64,000 nt of DNA from JACMLD01 sp039916305. GTDB lineage: Bacteria; Bacteroidota; Bacteroidia; Chitinophagales; Chitinophagaceae. The DNA lies in NCBI GenBank assembly GCA_039916305.1, contig JBDSLR010000032.1, forward strand, positions 62,001 through 126,000. The letters are read 5' to 3'. The position numbers and the translations under genes were made by a program. Below are positions 26,023 through 34,946 of this stretch, one piece after another (position 1 is the first letter of the stretch; every line of letters begins with the position of its first letter). The notes beneath the pieces were generated by a model. It was not told the DNA's origin, ran no database searches, and saw only the letters and a program-made list of their open reading frames with translations.

Positions 26023-27159
26023 ATGCTACTGTATCATATGCCAGCCATTCATATTTGTTTACGCAGATCTTTTCATCTCATCTTCACTTTATTTTTAGTA
26101 CTTACTACCTTACTATCACATAGCCAGCAGGTAAAACGATTTTTGTATGTCGCCGAACCAGGGATCCGCAATTATCTTGAATACGGTGGTCATGGAATTT
26201 TGGTATATGATATTGACAGAGATTTTTCGTTTGTAAAACGGATTCCGTCTACCGGCTTTGATAGTACCGGTCATCCTTCTAACGTAAAGGGCGTTTGTGT
26301 AAGCCTCAGCACGCAATGCATATATATAAGTACCATTCAGTCGCTTATATGCATCAGCCTGCAAACGGATAAATTAGTATGGGAGAAAAATTATACAAAA
26401 GGTTGCGACCGGATGGCTATTTCAAGTGACGGCTTAACTATATTTCAACCGTCTTTTGAAAATGACCGCTGGTATGTTATAGATGCCCGTACAGGTGCGT
26501 TAAAGAACGAGGTCATACTAAACTCCAGGTCACACAATACCATTTTCGGCATCAATGGAAAAGAAGTATATATGGAGGGGCTTGCATCTAAAATGCTTAC
26601 GGTAATTAATCCGGCAAAGGTGGCTGAAAAAAGAGAGATCGGGCCATTTACCGATATGATAAGGCCTTTTACAGTTAATGGGAAACAATCACTTGTTTTC
26701 GCCAATGTAAATGAATTGCTGGGGTTTGAAGCAGCTGATTTGAAAACTGGTAAAATGTTATATCGCGTTGAAGTAAAAGGCGTTCAAAAAGGACCTGTAA
26801 AGCGTCATGGTTGCCCCAGCCATGGCATAGCACTCAGCCCAAATGAAAAAGAGTTGTGGTTAGCCGACGGAGCCAACCAGCTCCTCCATGTTTTTGATGC
26901 TACGGTATCGCCCCCGGTGCAGACGGCCAGTATTACTGTTCGCGATCAGCCAGGCTGGATTGTTTTTAGCATGGATGGAAAATATGTTTTTCCGAGTACC
27001 GGAGAAATAATTGATGCAGGGTCTAAAGAAATCATTAAAAGCCTGGCAGATGAAAACGGCGGCATTGTTCAGAGTGAAAAAATGGTAGAGATACATTTCA
27101 AAAATGACAAAGCAGTCGCACGGGGCGACCAATTTGGAGTAGGAAGGGTGATAAAATAA
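26023..27159 (+). CDS. Secreted beta-propeller (YncE/PQQ-like repeat) protein
   Basis: 378 aa with a signal peptide ending near LLSHSQ; ATGs at 26023 and 26038 are both possible. Repeated blades are seen as short strands ending in aspartate and W/G turns: GILVYDIDRDF, CIYISTIQSLICISL, WYVIDARTGAL, ELWLADGANQLLHVFDA and GWIVFSMDGKYVFP. This is the YncE/lactonase-like seven-bladed pattern. No catalytic residues can be assigned. It is followed on the same strand by another secreted propeller-type gene; both may concern binding or sensing outside the cell. Confidence 0.72.
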   Translation: MLLYHMPAIHICLRRSFHLIFTLFLVLTTLLSHSQQVKRFLYVAEPGIRNYLEYGGHGILVYDIDRDFSFVKRIPSTGFDSTGHPSNVKGVCVSLSTQCIYISTIQSLICISLQTDKLVWEKNYTKGCDRMAISSDGLTIFQPSFENDRWYVIDARTGALKNEVILNSRSHNTIFGINGKEVYMEGLASKMLTVINPAKVAEKREIGPFTDMIRPFTVNGKQSLVFANVNELLGFEAADLKTGKMLYRVEVKGVQKGPVKRHGCPSHGIALSPNEKELWLADGANQLLHVFDATVSPPVQTASITVRDQPGWIVFSMDGKYVFPSTGEIIDAGSKEIIKSLADENGGIVQSEKMVEIHFKNDKAVARGDQFGVGRVIK

Positions 27160-27301
27160 TTATCTAAGCGGAGACAGCATTACAAAGACCTGCTGCTAGT
27201 CATATTCAGTATCAGTAGCAGCCATGATTTGTATTCTTTACTTGTTCAAAATGATTTCCGATGACAACAATAAATTGTTTAACTCATACAAAGCGATGAT
27301 T

Positions 27302-28543
27302 ATGAAATGCAGTCCGGTGACAATTATAAAAACAATTTACCGTCTCCTGACAGGATTGCTGACCTGCACAATATTGTGTTGTTCGGTGCATGCACAGGAA
27401 GCCGGTACAGCATCCATGGATCAGCGCTTCAAAAAAAATACCATTACCACTGATTTTATTTCAGAAGGAGTTGCGGTTGCCGACGTAAACAATGATGGAA
27501 AAGCAGATATTATAGCGGGTGCATATTGGTTCGAAAGCCCCCGATGGGTAAAACATTCAATTGCACAACCACAGGTATATGCACCGGCAACTGAATTCAG
27601 CAATTCCTTTTTAAATTTCAGCCTTGATGTGAACCAGGACGGGTGGGTGGATCAAATTCGGATTAGTTTGCCCGGCGAAGAGGCGGTTTGGTATGAGAAT
27701 CCCGGAAATAAGCCTGGTTATTGGATTATGCGCACCATTCTCAGTAACGCCGGTAACGAGTCTCCCGCTTTTGTTGATGTGGATGGAAACGGCCGCGCAG
27801 ATCTTGTTTGCAACGACCCTATTGCAAAAGAAATGATCTGGATGAAGTCACCCTCGGCAAAAGGCGATACGTTGTGGAAGCGCTGCGTTATAGCCAGTGG
27901 CGACATGCCGGCTACTAACAGGTATGCACATGGGCTTGGTTTAATTGACATGAATGCAGACGGAAGAAAAGATGTGGTTGTCATCAGTGGTTGGTGGGAA
28001 TGTCCGGTAAATCCAACGCAATCCAACTGGGTTTTCCATGCGGCAGCGCTGGGGGAGGAGTGTTCGCAAATTTACGCCCTTGATTTGCAGGGTAATGGTA
28101 CAAATGAACTGATTACTGCATCGGCGCATCATTATGGAATCTGGTGGCATGAAAAAACAGCGGGCGAAAAGGGTAATCCTGCCTGGTTACATCATTCTAT
28201 TTTCAATAAATTTTCGCAGAGCCATGGACTGGCGCTGGCAGATGTAAACGGAGACGGAGAGCCTGATTTGATTACGGGTAAACGTTATTTTGCGCACAAT
28301 GGAAAAGATCCTGGTGCATTGGAACCCGCTGTACTGTATTGGTTTGAATATAAGCCGGGAAAAAAGCCCGTATGGATACCTCATCTGATAGATGATAATT
28401 CTGGCGTCGGTTTGCAGGTGCTGGTGCAGGATATCAACCAGGATAAACGGGTGGATATTATAGTTGCGAATAAAAAAGGAGTATTTGTTTTTGAGCAGCA
28501 GCCTCGACAATACTGCTGTTTTGTAAACGACAGTCCGCGGTGA
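27302..28543 (+). CDS. Secreted FG-GAP/VCBS-repeat protein
   Basis: 413 aa from the ATG at 27302, chosen because it gives a signal peptide (MKCSPVTIIKTIYRLLTG.. to SVHAQ). At least six calcium-binding-type repeats of the form D-x-N-x-D-G-x-x-D are visible: VADVNNDGKADI, DVNQDGWVDQI, DVDGNGRADLV, DMNADGRKDVV, DVNGDGEPDLI and DINQDKRVDII, spaced roughly 60 residues apart. These form an integrin-alpha-like propeller. Similar proteins are common in Bacteroidetes near glycan genes and have no known activity. It lies 142 bases after the YncE-like gene. Confidence 0.82.
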   Translation: MKCSPVTIIKTIYRLLTGLLTCTILCCSVHAQEAGTASMDQRFKKNTITTDFISEGVAVADVNNDGKADIIAGAYWFESPRWVKHSIAQPQVYAPATEFSNSFLNFSLDVNQDGWVDQIRISLPGEEAVWYENPGNKPGYWIMRTILSNAGNESPAFVDVDGNGRADLVCNDPIAKEMIWMKSPSAKGDTLWKRCVIASGDMPATNRYAHGLGLIDMNADGRKDVVVISGWWECPVNPTQSNWVFHAAALGEECSQIYALDLQGNGTNELITASAHHYGIWWHEKTAGEKGNPAWLHHSIFNKFSQSHGLALADVNGDGEPDLITGKRYFAHNGKDPGALEPAVLYWFEYKPGKKPVWIPHLIDDNSGVGLQVLVQDINQDKRVDIIVANKKGVFVFEQQPRQYCCFVNDSPR

Positions 28544-28659
28544 TTTACCTGGATTATTTACCGGCCCGACATTCTTTATAAAACTGTTAAAACAACATTA
28601 AAGCGGCAATTTGCCCTTCAAATGCAAACCAATTTTTGCAATCCGGCGTATCTTTATAT

Positions 28660-30144
28660 ATGCATAGTATAAAAAAAAATCTGTATCTGTTTACAGCGTT
28701 GCTGGTGCTATTACTGGCCGCCTCCTGTAAAAAAAATGACACAGGCGCCACAGGGCCTCCTACGGGCACCGATACGCTTACCGCTGCCGCAAAACTGGGT
28801 CTTTTGCTTGACTCCGTTTATTTATACAGCAAAGAAGTGTACCTCTGGCACGAAGTGATACCATCTTATGCTGTTTTTAATCCGCGCCAGTACACCGGCG
28901 CTTCAGAACTTGCCGCCGCGCAAAATGAAATGGCTGCTATAAGGGCATTACAGCCTCAGGATAAAAAACACAGTTACAGTTTTGTAACCACGCAGGAAGG
29001 CTCCAGCGCCATCCAAACAGGCGCAGCAAAAGACTATGGGTTTTTTATAAAATCGGCTTCAATAGATAAAGCATTACCCAATGATTCTATTTACTGGTAT
29101 GTAGAATATGTTTATAAAAGTTCACCTGCCGGAACCGCTGGTATACAACGTGGTTGGTACATCAGCAAAATAAACAATACGGCAATTGGGGTAGATAACG
29201 CCAGTGTGGCTATTTTAAATGATATTTTCTTTGGTACCAGCAGTAACGCTGCCAATTTCACCTTTACAAAAGGGGATGGCAGTACGGTAGCCATCGACCT
29301 GGCCAAGGGAAGTTTTACCGCTAATTCAGTTTTATACGCGGATGTTATCACAAACGGAGCGAAGAAAACCGGGTACCTGGTTTTCAACCAATTCTTTGGC
29401 ACTACATCCCAAACGGAGTTGACTACTGCCTTTACTGATTTTGCTGCAAAAGGTATTAATGAACTGGTGGTTGATCTGCGGTATAACCATGGCGGATCAA
29501 CGCAGACACAGGATGTACTGGCCAACCTTATTGTGCCCGCATCGGCCACCGGCAAAACCATGTACACTTATATTTTTAATGATTCACTAACAGCTGGTAA
29601 ATTTCCTCTTTTAAAAAGAAAGCCAGGTTATGCGAGCGTTTCTTTTCAGCCGGCTATTAATACCGTTAATTATCAGAAAGCAGGTAGCATAGCCCTGAGC
29701 CGGGTATTTTTTATTGTCAGTAGTGAGACGGCTTCTGCCAGTGAATTGCTTATCAATAACCTGCGCCCTTATATGGATGTTAAACTGGTTGGTGATACAA
29801 CCTATGGCAAACCGGTGGGTTTTTTCCCTATTTCTATTTTTAACTATGCGATCTATCCTATCTCTTTTAAAACAGTGAACAGCGCTGGCAGTGCAGAGTA
29901 TTATGATGGCTTTGCACCAGACAAATTAACAGCGGACGGTGTTAACAGGAATTGGGGTGATGTGAACGAACCTTCGCTTTCTGCGGCATTGCGTTATATC
30001 AGCACCGGCTCTTTTAACAGGGTTATGAATGCAGAAGAAGAGCAAAGCAGGAAACAGCTTTCAGTACAAAAACAATATCAGCCACTTAACAGCCGGCTGT
30101 ATGACAATAAGTTTACCGGTATGTTTTTGAGCAATACACGTTGA
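28660..30144 (+). CDS. S41 family C-terminal-processing-type peptidase, lipoprotein
   Basis: 494 aa from the ATG at 28660, giving a lipoprotein signal (LLLAASCKK). A PDZ-like region is visible at about residues 145-210 (SSPAGTAGIQRGWYISKINN). The peptidase core has LVVDLRYNHGGS, then SSETASASELLINNL with the candidate catalytic serine, and GDTTYGKPVGF with the lysine of the Ser-Lys dyad. The S41 group in Bacteroidetes includes many secreted, glycan-locus or stand-alone proteases. A strong terminator follows at 30161-30194, so it is probably a single-gene transcript. Confidence 0.9.
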   Translation: MHSIKKNLYLFTALLVLLLAASCKKNDTGATGPPTGTDTLTAAAKLGLLLDSVYLYSKEVYLWHEVIPSYAVFNPRQYTGASELAAAQNEMAAIRALQPQDKKHSYSFVTTQEGSSAIQTGAAKDYGFFIKSASIDKALPNDSIYWYVEYVYKSSPAGTAGIQRGWYISKINNTAIGVDNASVAILNDIFFGTSSNAANFTFTKGDGSTVAIDLAKGSFTANSVLYADVITNGAKKTGYLVFNQFFGTTSQTELTTAFTDFAAKGINELVVDLRYNHGGSTQTQDVLANLIVPASATGKTMYTYIFNDSLTAGKFPLLKRKPGYASVSFQPAINTVNYQKAGSIALSRVFFIVSSETASASELLINNLRPYMDVKLVGDTTYGKPVGFFPISIFNYAIYPISFKTVNSAGSAEYYDGFAPDKLTADGVNRNWGDVNEPSLSAALRYISTGSFNRVMNAEEEQSRKQLSVQKQYQPLNSRLYDNKFTGMFLSNTR

Positions 30145-30160
30145 CAATAAGTTTTTAAAT

Positions 30161-30194
30161 AACAAGAAATGGGGCATTGGCCCCATTTCTTGTT
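30161..30194 (+). terminator. Strong rho-independent terminator after the S41 peptidase gene
   Basis: Perfect 14-bp inverted repeat: AACAAGAAATGGGG (30161-30174) and CCCCATTTCTTGTT (30181-30194) around a 6-nt loop. Confidence 0.8.
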
Positions 30195-30348
30195 TATGGT
30201 ATTCTTTGCGTTAAAATTCCGTTTGATGGCTTCACGTACTCATACTACTTGAGTAAAACACGCTGAATTAAAATTTCAACTTTACGTTAGGCACACTAAA
30301 GGAAATTATAATAAGTGGTTGCTGAATGCGCAACAGTTCTTTACCGCA

Positions 30349-30603
30349 TCAGGAGTGTTTGCGCCTGGTTACAGCGTGCTTTTTCTTTTTAGGGCTGTTC
30401 GCAGCAACCGTATCTAATTTTTCAAACGTCTTACCAGCCAGCGCCTGCTGCTGTATTTTCTTGCCTTGCAAATTATCGGCGTGCTCATTGTCCGCATTAA
30501 TTTTTTTTATGGCGCTTTGTTTTGTACTGTCCTGCCCAGAAACGGCCAGCGGCAACCATGCAATAACAACAACCGTAAGCATGATGGAAATAATCTTTTT
30601 CAT
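30349..30603 (-). CDS. Small secreted protein, unknown
   Basis: 84 aa from the ATG at 30603 (an earlier in-frame start at 30627 is possible). It has a clear signal peptide, MKKIISIMLTVVVIAWLPLA then VSGQ, and a mature part of about 60 residues rich in K, Q, A and N that ends in a very basic tail (PKKKKHAVTRRKHS). I recognise no domain. It is alone on the minus strand, converging on the S41 peptidase terminator. Confidence 0.6.
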   Translation of the reverse strand: MKKIISIMLTVVVIAWLPLAVSGQDSTKQSAIKKINADNEHADNLQGKKIQQQALAGKTFEKLDTVAANSPKKKKHAVTRRKHS

Positions 30604-30949
30604 ACCAGTAAGATATGTTTTTTGCATAGCAGGTTTAAAGGCGAATGTTAAATAGATGAGAAAGCCAGCGACTTTTCTACGCTGATTGTTGACTGTTTTT
30701 GGCCGCTTTATCTTTTGTTTTCACAAGTCGGGATGGTAACGGGAAATCCGGTAACCGGTTCAGCACATTGTCCGCTCACACTTTACCGGGCAGAAAGACC
30801 GGGAAAGAAAAGCCCACTCGGCCGTCAGCTTCTGAACGCAGGGGCAAATTGATTGTGAAGACAGGGGCACCAAGTGTTAATCAGCGGCCACGCAAGCAAC
30901 TATGTTGTTGGGTCACTATGGACATAATAACAGCCAGTCAATTCTTTGG
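30604..30949. other. Intergenic region upstream of the AraC gene
   Basis: About 350 bases with no supported gene. The frame of the AraC gene stays open upstream to about 30699, but that stretch has a composition unlike a protein and no start with a ribosome site, so it was left out. Confidence 0.4.
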
Positions 30950-30970
30950 TATATTTGTATTTTGCAAACA
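30950..30970 (+). promoter_or_regulatory. araC promoter overlapped by a palindromic operator
   Basis: TATATTTG (30950-30957) matches TAnnTTTG. Overlapping it, TTTG (30954-30957) and CAAA (30965-30968) form a palindrome around a 7-nt centre, followed by the nonamer TTGCAAACA (30962-30970). The same element recurs twice before the SDR gene. Binding here would cover the promoter, which fits negative autoregulation. Confidence 0.6.
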
Positions 30971-30974
30971 GCTT

Positions 30975-31895
30975 ATGGCTATAACCACCCTCGAAGAATT
31001 TTATAAGGAAACCGCTGGTTTAATTCCGGAAGGCATTCATAAAGAGATTGGTCATTTTAATATATTCAGCATAACCGATCTCATTGCAAGAGGGAAGAAG
31101 CTGGCCGCGATGCCATATAACCGGCGGGCTTATTATAAAATCAGCCTGATTAGCGGTAAAAACAAAGCAGAATATGCAGATAAGGTAGTAGATATTGAAA
31201 AGAATGCCTTACTGTTTGCGACGCCTAAAATTCCGTATCACTGGCTGCCGCAGGAGGATAATCAGTTTGGTTATTTTTGCATTTTTACAAGTGAATTTTT
31301 AACGGCCGGTAATAGTGGGGTAGTGCTGGATGAGCTGCCTATATTCAAGCCGGGCGGTTATCCTATTTTCCAGCTGTCAGATGATGCTGCTGCAGATATT
31401 ACCGCCATTTTTGTGAAAATGTATAAGGAACTGGCCGCTGATTACGCTTATAAATATGATCTCCTCCGCAATTACGTGCTGGAGCTGATCCATTACGGAC
31501 AGAAATTGCAACCGGCCAGCCTGCTATACCCTGCACATACAGCTTCAGCCAGGGTATCCTCTCTATTTATCGAATTGCTGGAAAGGCAGTTTCCTATTGA
31601 ATCACCTCAGCAAACGCTGGCGCTTCGTACTGCAAAAGATTACGCAGACCGGTTGGCCGTACATGTAAATCACCTGAATAAAGTATTGAAGGAAAATACC
31701 GGCAAGACCACGTCCGGCATTATCAGCAGCCGCATTATACAAGAGGCGAAAATCCTATTAAAGCAGACCGACTGGAATATTTCCGAAATAGCCTACAGCC
31801 TCGGTTTTGAAGAAATAGCGCATTTCTCTAATTTTTTCAAAAAGCAAACCTCGCTCGCACCCCTCGCTTTCCGCGGTTTGAAGACAATTGTTTGA
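30975..31895 (+). CDS. AraC-family transcriptional regulator
   Basis: 306 aa from the ATG at 30975, just downstream of a TAnnTTTG promoter. The N-terminal ~170 residues are a cupin-like sensing domain of the kind found in Bacteroidetes AraC proteins (HFNIFSITDL, NRRAYYKISLISG, PYHWLPQEDNQFGYFCIF). The C-terminal ~100 residues carry two helix-turn-helix units: ADRLAVHVNHLNKVLKENTG and ISEIAYSLGFEEIAHFSNFF, the latter being the AraC signature. The next gene, an SDR oxidoreductase on the same strand, is preceded by the same palindromic element found in this gene's own promoter, so it is the probable target. Confidence 0.9.
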   Translation: MAITTLEEFYKETAGLIPEGIHKEIGHFNIFSITDLIARGKKLAAMPYNRRAYYKISLISGKNKAEYADKVVDIEKNALLFATPKIPYHWLPQEDNQFGYFCIFTSEFLTAGNSGVVLDELPIFKPGGYPIFQLSDDAAADITAIFVKMYKELAADYAYKYDLLRNYVLELIHYGQKLQPASLLYPAHTASARVSSLFIELLERQFPIESPQQTLALRTAKDYADRLAVHVNHLNKVLKENTGKTTSGIISSRIIQEAKILLKQTDWNISEIAYSLGFEEIAHFSNFFKKQTSLAPLAFRGLKTIV

Positions 31896-31928
31896 ATTTT
31901 GCAAACAATGGATTGATGCTTGCAAACA
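31887..31928 (+). promoter_or_regulatory. Operator sites ahead of the SDR gene
   Basis: An 8-bp perfect inverted repeat, ATTGTTTG (31887-31894) and CAAACAAT (31902-31909), with a 7-nt centre, followed by a half-site TTGCAAACA (31920-31928). The TTGCAAACA cores of the two sites start 21 bases apart, that is two helical turns on the same face. Both share the core with the araC promoter site. Confidence 0.6.
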
Positions 31929-31947
31929 GCACGGTTTACTCTCCAGC

Positions 31948-31955
31948 TACCTTTG
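31948..31955 (+). promoter_or_regulatory. Promoter -7 element of the SDR gene
   Basis: TACCTTTG matches TAnnTTTG, 25 bases before the SDR ATG. The spacing to the nearest TTG, which is inside the operator half-site, is longer than usual, consistent with activator dependence. Confidence 0.5.
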
Positions 31956-31980
31956 TTTTATCAATTTAAAAGATAAAACA

Positions 31981-32748
31981 ATGAGCACTACAACAAACAG
32001 GATAGCCCTGGTTACCGGTGGGAGCCGGGGACTGGGAAAAGAAATGGCACTTAACCTTGCCAGTAAAGGTGTTGACGTAATTCTTACTTACAATAACAAA
32101 AAGGAGGAGGCGCTGGCAGTAGTGACATTAATTGAACAAATGGGACAAAAAGCTGCGGCCCTGCAATTAAATACCGGTAACATCAAAAGCTTTTCGATTT
32201 TTTGGGGCCAGGTAAAGGCGTTGCTGCATAATCACTTTAGTGTGGAACGCTTTAATTTTCTAATAAACAATGCAGGTATTGGAATGCATGCGGCATTTGC
32301 AGAAACCACCGAAGAACAATTTGATTTGTTACTGAATATTCAGTTCAAAGGCGTGTTCTTTTTGACACAGCAGTCTTTGCCACTAATAGCAGATGGCGGA
32401 GGGATTGTAAATATTTCTACCGGGCTGGCGCGGTTCTCTTTACCCGGTTATGCAGCCTATGCTGCTATGAAAGGAGCGGTTGAAACACTGACCAGATACC
32501 AGGCAAAAGAACTCGGTGGCAGAGGTATAAGGGTGAATACAATAGCGCCCGGTGCCATTGAAACAGATTTTGGCGGAGGTGCGGTACGTGACAACGCAAC
32601 TGTAAATAATTTTGTTACTTCAGTTACTGCCCTGGGCCGTACGGGCCTTCCCAATGATATAGGCGGGGTGGTGGCTTTTCTGTGTACGGATGACGCCAAA
32701 TGGATAAATGGCCAGCGTTTAGAAGTATCTGGCGGCATGATGCTGTAA
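31981..32748 (+). CDS. Short-chain dehydrogenase/reductase
   Basis: 255 aa from the ATG at 31981; the frame is open upstream but overlaps the operators and promoter. Classical SDR: cofactor loop TGGSRGLG near residue 13, NNAG near residue 97, catalytic serine in NISTG, and the Y-x-x-x-K dyad in YAAYAAMKGA. The C-terminal ASGGM-like end (LEVSGGMML) is typical. It would reduce or oxidise a small alcohol or ketone with NAD(P)H; substrate unknown. Immediately downstream of the AraC gene and likely controlled by it. Confidence 0.92.
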   Translation: MSTTTNRIALVTGGSRGLGKEMALNLASKGVDVILTYNNKKEEALAVVTLIEQMGQKAAALQLNTGNIKSFSIFWGQVKALLHNHFSVERFNFLINNAGIGMHAAFAETTEEQFDLLLNIQFKGVFFLTQQSLPLIADGGGIVNISTGLARFSLPGYAAYAAMKGAVETLTRYQAKELGGRGIRVNTIAPGAIETDFGGGAVRDNATVNNFVTSVTALGRTGLPNDIGGVVAFLCTDDAKWINGQRLEVSGGMML

Positions 32749-32796
32749 ACGCCCGGATTTGATCAAAAAATAGTACAAGTTTGCAGGACTTTATGT

Positions 32797-32839
32797 ATAC
32801 CAGTATTACACTTACAAGTTGTAAGGGCAATACTGGTAT
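32797..32839 (+). terminator. Long two-part hairpin after the SDR gene
   Basis: Nested perfect inverted repeats: outer arms ATACCAGTATT (32797-32807) and AATACTGGTAT (32829-32839), inner arms CTTACAA (32811-32817) and TTGTAAG (32819-32825), separated by 3-nt internal loops. A T-rich tract follows. It may act as terminator of the SDR transcript, though it lacks a GC-rich stem. Confidence 0.5.
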
Positions 32840-32918
32840 TTATTTATACCTTAGGAGCAGCCTGAAATTTTTATAAAAAGTGTATCCAACGGGCTTAAGC
32901 ATCTAATAAAATAAGGTT

Positions 32919-33719
32919 ATGAAAAGACGTTCGTTTGTAAAAGCATCCCTGCTCAGTAGTTCCTTAAGCGTAATTATTCCGGTAAGTGCCAGGTCTGCAG
33001 CAGCAGGAACCGGCAAAAAATCCAGCCGCCAGTATTATGAACTGCGGGTGTACAGTTTTAAGAATGAAGCGCAGCAAAAACTGACAGAAGCTTATTTTGA
33101 AAACGCCGCCATTCCAGCCCTGAACCGGATGGGCAGTAAAAATATTGGGGTGTTTACGGAACTTAAAACAGATGTTCAAACCAAATTATATGTTGTTATT
33201 CCATATGAGTCAATAGAAGCTTTTTTGCGGGCAGAAGAAAAATTATCTACTGATCCTGTTTATGCGGCAGCAGGCGCTGCTTATATCAATGCACCGGCAA
33301 CGGAGCCGGCTTATGATCGTATAGAAAGTTCGCTGCTGTATGCATTTGCAAAAATGCCTGTGATAGCCGTCCCGGATAAAAAACCACGGATTTTCGAACT
33401 GCGCCGTTATGAAAGCGCCAGCGAAGCAGCCGGTAAAAAGAAAATAGAGATGTTTAATGATGCAGGAGAAATAGCCATTTTTAAAAGGGTAGGCCTCGGC
33501 CCTGTATTGTTTGGCGAGACCATAATTGGTGCTATGCGTCCCAATTTAACTTACCTGCTTGCATACGATGACATGGCCGCGCATGACCAGCACTGGAAAT
33601 TATTTGGAAGTGATCCGCAATGGAAGCAAATTAAGGCTATACCTGAATATGCCGATGGAAAAATAGTCTCCCGCATTACGGCTGTTTTTCTGTTGCCGGC
33701 AGCTTACTCCCAGCTATAA
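32919..33719 (+). CDS. NIPSNAP-family protein, exported
   Basis: 266 aa. The N-terminus MKRRSFVKASLLSSSLS resembles a twin-arginine signal (RRSFVK), so export by Tat is possible. Two NIPSNAP ferredoxin-like repeats follow: QYYELRVYSFKNEAQQKL with FENAAIPAL near residue 40, and PRIFELRRYESASEAA with MFNDAGEIAIFKRVG near residue 155, ending in the MAAHDQHWKLFGSDPQWK segment. NIPSNAP domains are dimeric ferredoxin folds of unclear biochemical role. No partner gene is adjacent; the next gene is convergent. Confidence 0.88.
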   Translation: MKRRSFVKASLLSSSLSVIIPVSARSAAAGTGKKSSRQYYELRVYSFKNEAQQKLTEAYFENAAIPALNRMGSKNIGVFTELKTDVQTKLYVVIPYESIEAFLRAEEKLSTDPVYAAAGAAYINAPATEPAYDRIESSLLYAFAKMPVIAVPDKKPRIFELRRYESASEAAGKKKIEMFNDAGEIAIFKRVGLGPVLFGETIIGAMRPNLTYLLAYDDMAAHDQHWKLFGSDPQWKQIKAIPEYADGKIVSRITAVFLLPAAYSQL

Positions 33720-33791
33720 AATGGCGGTTGAATATGGATTGTTTATTTGTGCAGGAAGATGCAGCCGGCGCGCAAAAACCATCCCTTCCTG

Positions 33792-34172
33792 TTAAGGCAT
33801 CGCCGCGATGATGGCAGCTATCTGGTCAAATTCTTTTGACTTGTCAATAAAATAGTCGGCACCCAGCTTCATGCAAAGTTTCTGGTAATATTCATTACCC
33901 TGGTTGGTTATCATAATTACTTTGGCCGAGGGATTGTTTTCTTTAATAATGGGTAATATTTCAATACCGCTTTTATCGGGCAGGTTTATATCCAATAAAA
34001 AAATATCCGGGTTATTTTCACTGATGGCAATAACGGCATCTGCATAATTACCGGCGTTTTTTATCCACGCAAGATTATCCAGATCTTCCAGCATGTCAAT
34101 TAATCTTTCAACTATTAACGGAGAATCATCAACAATCAATATGGTTTTTTTGCCGGGTTCTGTTGCATTCAT
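33792..34172 (-). CDS. Stand-alone response regulator receiver (CheY-like)
   Basis: 126 aa from the ATG at 34172. Single receiver domain: acidic pair in ILIVDDS, phosphorylation aspartate in IFLLDINLPDKSG, conserved T in VIMITNQG and K in DYFIDKSKEF. There is no output domain, so it must signal by protein contact or pass phosphate on. It lies about 130 bases downstream of the NarL-type regulator and the large histidine kinase on the same strand and may be part of that pathway. Confidence 0.9.
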   Translation of the reverse strand: MNATEPGKKTILIVDDSPLIVERLIDMLEDLDNLAWIKNAGNYADAVIAISENNPDIFLLDINLPDKSGIEILPIIKENNPSAKVIMITNQGNEYYQKLCMKLGADYFIDKSKEFDQIAAIIAAMP

Positions 34173-34306
34173 TTGCTGCAAAACTAATGCAGCAAATGAT
34201 GGTATCAGGTAGCGTAGCAATAATAAACAAGTAGTGGAAATACTTATGATTTTGTAGAGTTACCGCTACGGGTGTAGTTGGGAAACAAGTAATAAACAGG
34301 TAAGTG

Positions 34307-34936
34307 TTATATAATCTTATTTTCCATTGCGTAGAGGGTAAGTGAGGTATTGGTTTTCAGGTTCATTTTTGCCATAATACGCGCACGGTAAGTACTAACC
34401 GTAGTGCTGCTTAATGATAACATCTCTGCAATTTTAGATACTGAATTGCCGGAGGCTATCAATTTTAACACATCAAATTCCCTGTCTGACAAGTATTCAT
34501 GCGGTAATTTGTCCGCATCTTTATCAAGCGATACAGCCAGTTTTTCTGCAACAGAAGGGGAGATGTATTTTCTGCCCGACAGCACGCGCTGCACCGCTGT
34601 AACCAATTCTTCTGACGCCATATCTTTATTAAGATAACCAGATGCGCCGGCTTTTAAAACCCGTAGTGCATATTGCTCTTCGGGGTGGATGCTTAAAATC
34701 AGTACAGGGAGTTTGGGGTAGTATTGTTTTATTTGCTGCAGGGCATCCAGCCCGCTTCTGCCCGGCATAGACAAATCGGTAATAATTACATCCCAGGTTG
34801 CGCTCATCACCTGTTTTATAAGGCTTTCCGCGTCGCCTACTTCGTCAATATAGACAGGTTTAAATTCTTCCATCAGTATTTGCTTAAGTCCTTTTCTTAC
34901 AACAGTATGATCGTCTGCAATCAAAATTCTAATCAT
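34307..34936 (-). CDS. NarL/LuxR-family response regulator
   Basis: 209 aa from the ATG at 34936. Receiver domain with IRILIADDHTVVRKGL, the phospho-acceptor in VIITDLSMPGRSG and a GYLNKD lysine; C-terminal LuxR helix-turn-helix with LSDREFDVLKLIASG, then KIAEMLSLSSTTVSTYRARIM. It starts 10 bases after the stop of the eight-PAS histidine kinase, so the two form a cognate two-component pair. Confidence 0.94.
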   Translation of the reverse strand: MIRILIADDHTVVRKGLKQILMEEFKPVYIDEVGDAESLIKQVMSATWDVIITDLSMPGRSGLDALQQIKQYYPKLPVLILSIHPEEQYALRVLKAGASGYLNKDMASEELVTAVQRVLSGRKYISPSVAEKLAVSLDKDADKLPHEYLSDREFDVLKLIASGNSVSKIAEMLSLSSTTVSTYRARIMAKMNLKTNTSLTLYAMENKII

Positions 34937-34946
34937 AGAAATATAA

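Noticed and set aside
30699..30974. Upstream extension of the AraC protein by 92 codons
   Set aside because: The stretch is basic and unstructured, and a promoter plus operator lie inside it just before the ATG at 30975.
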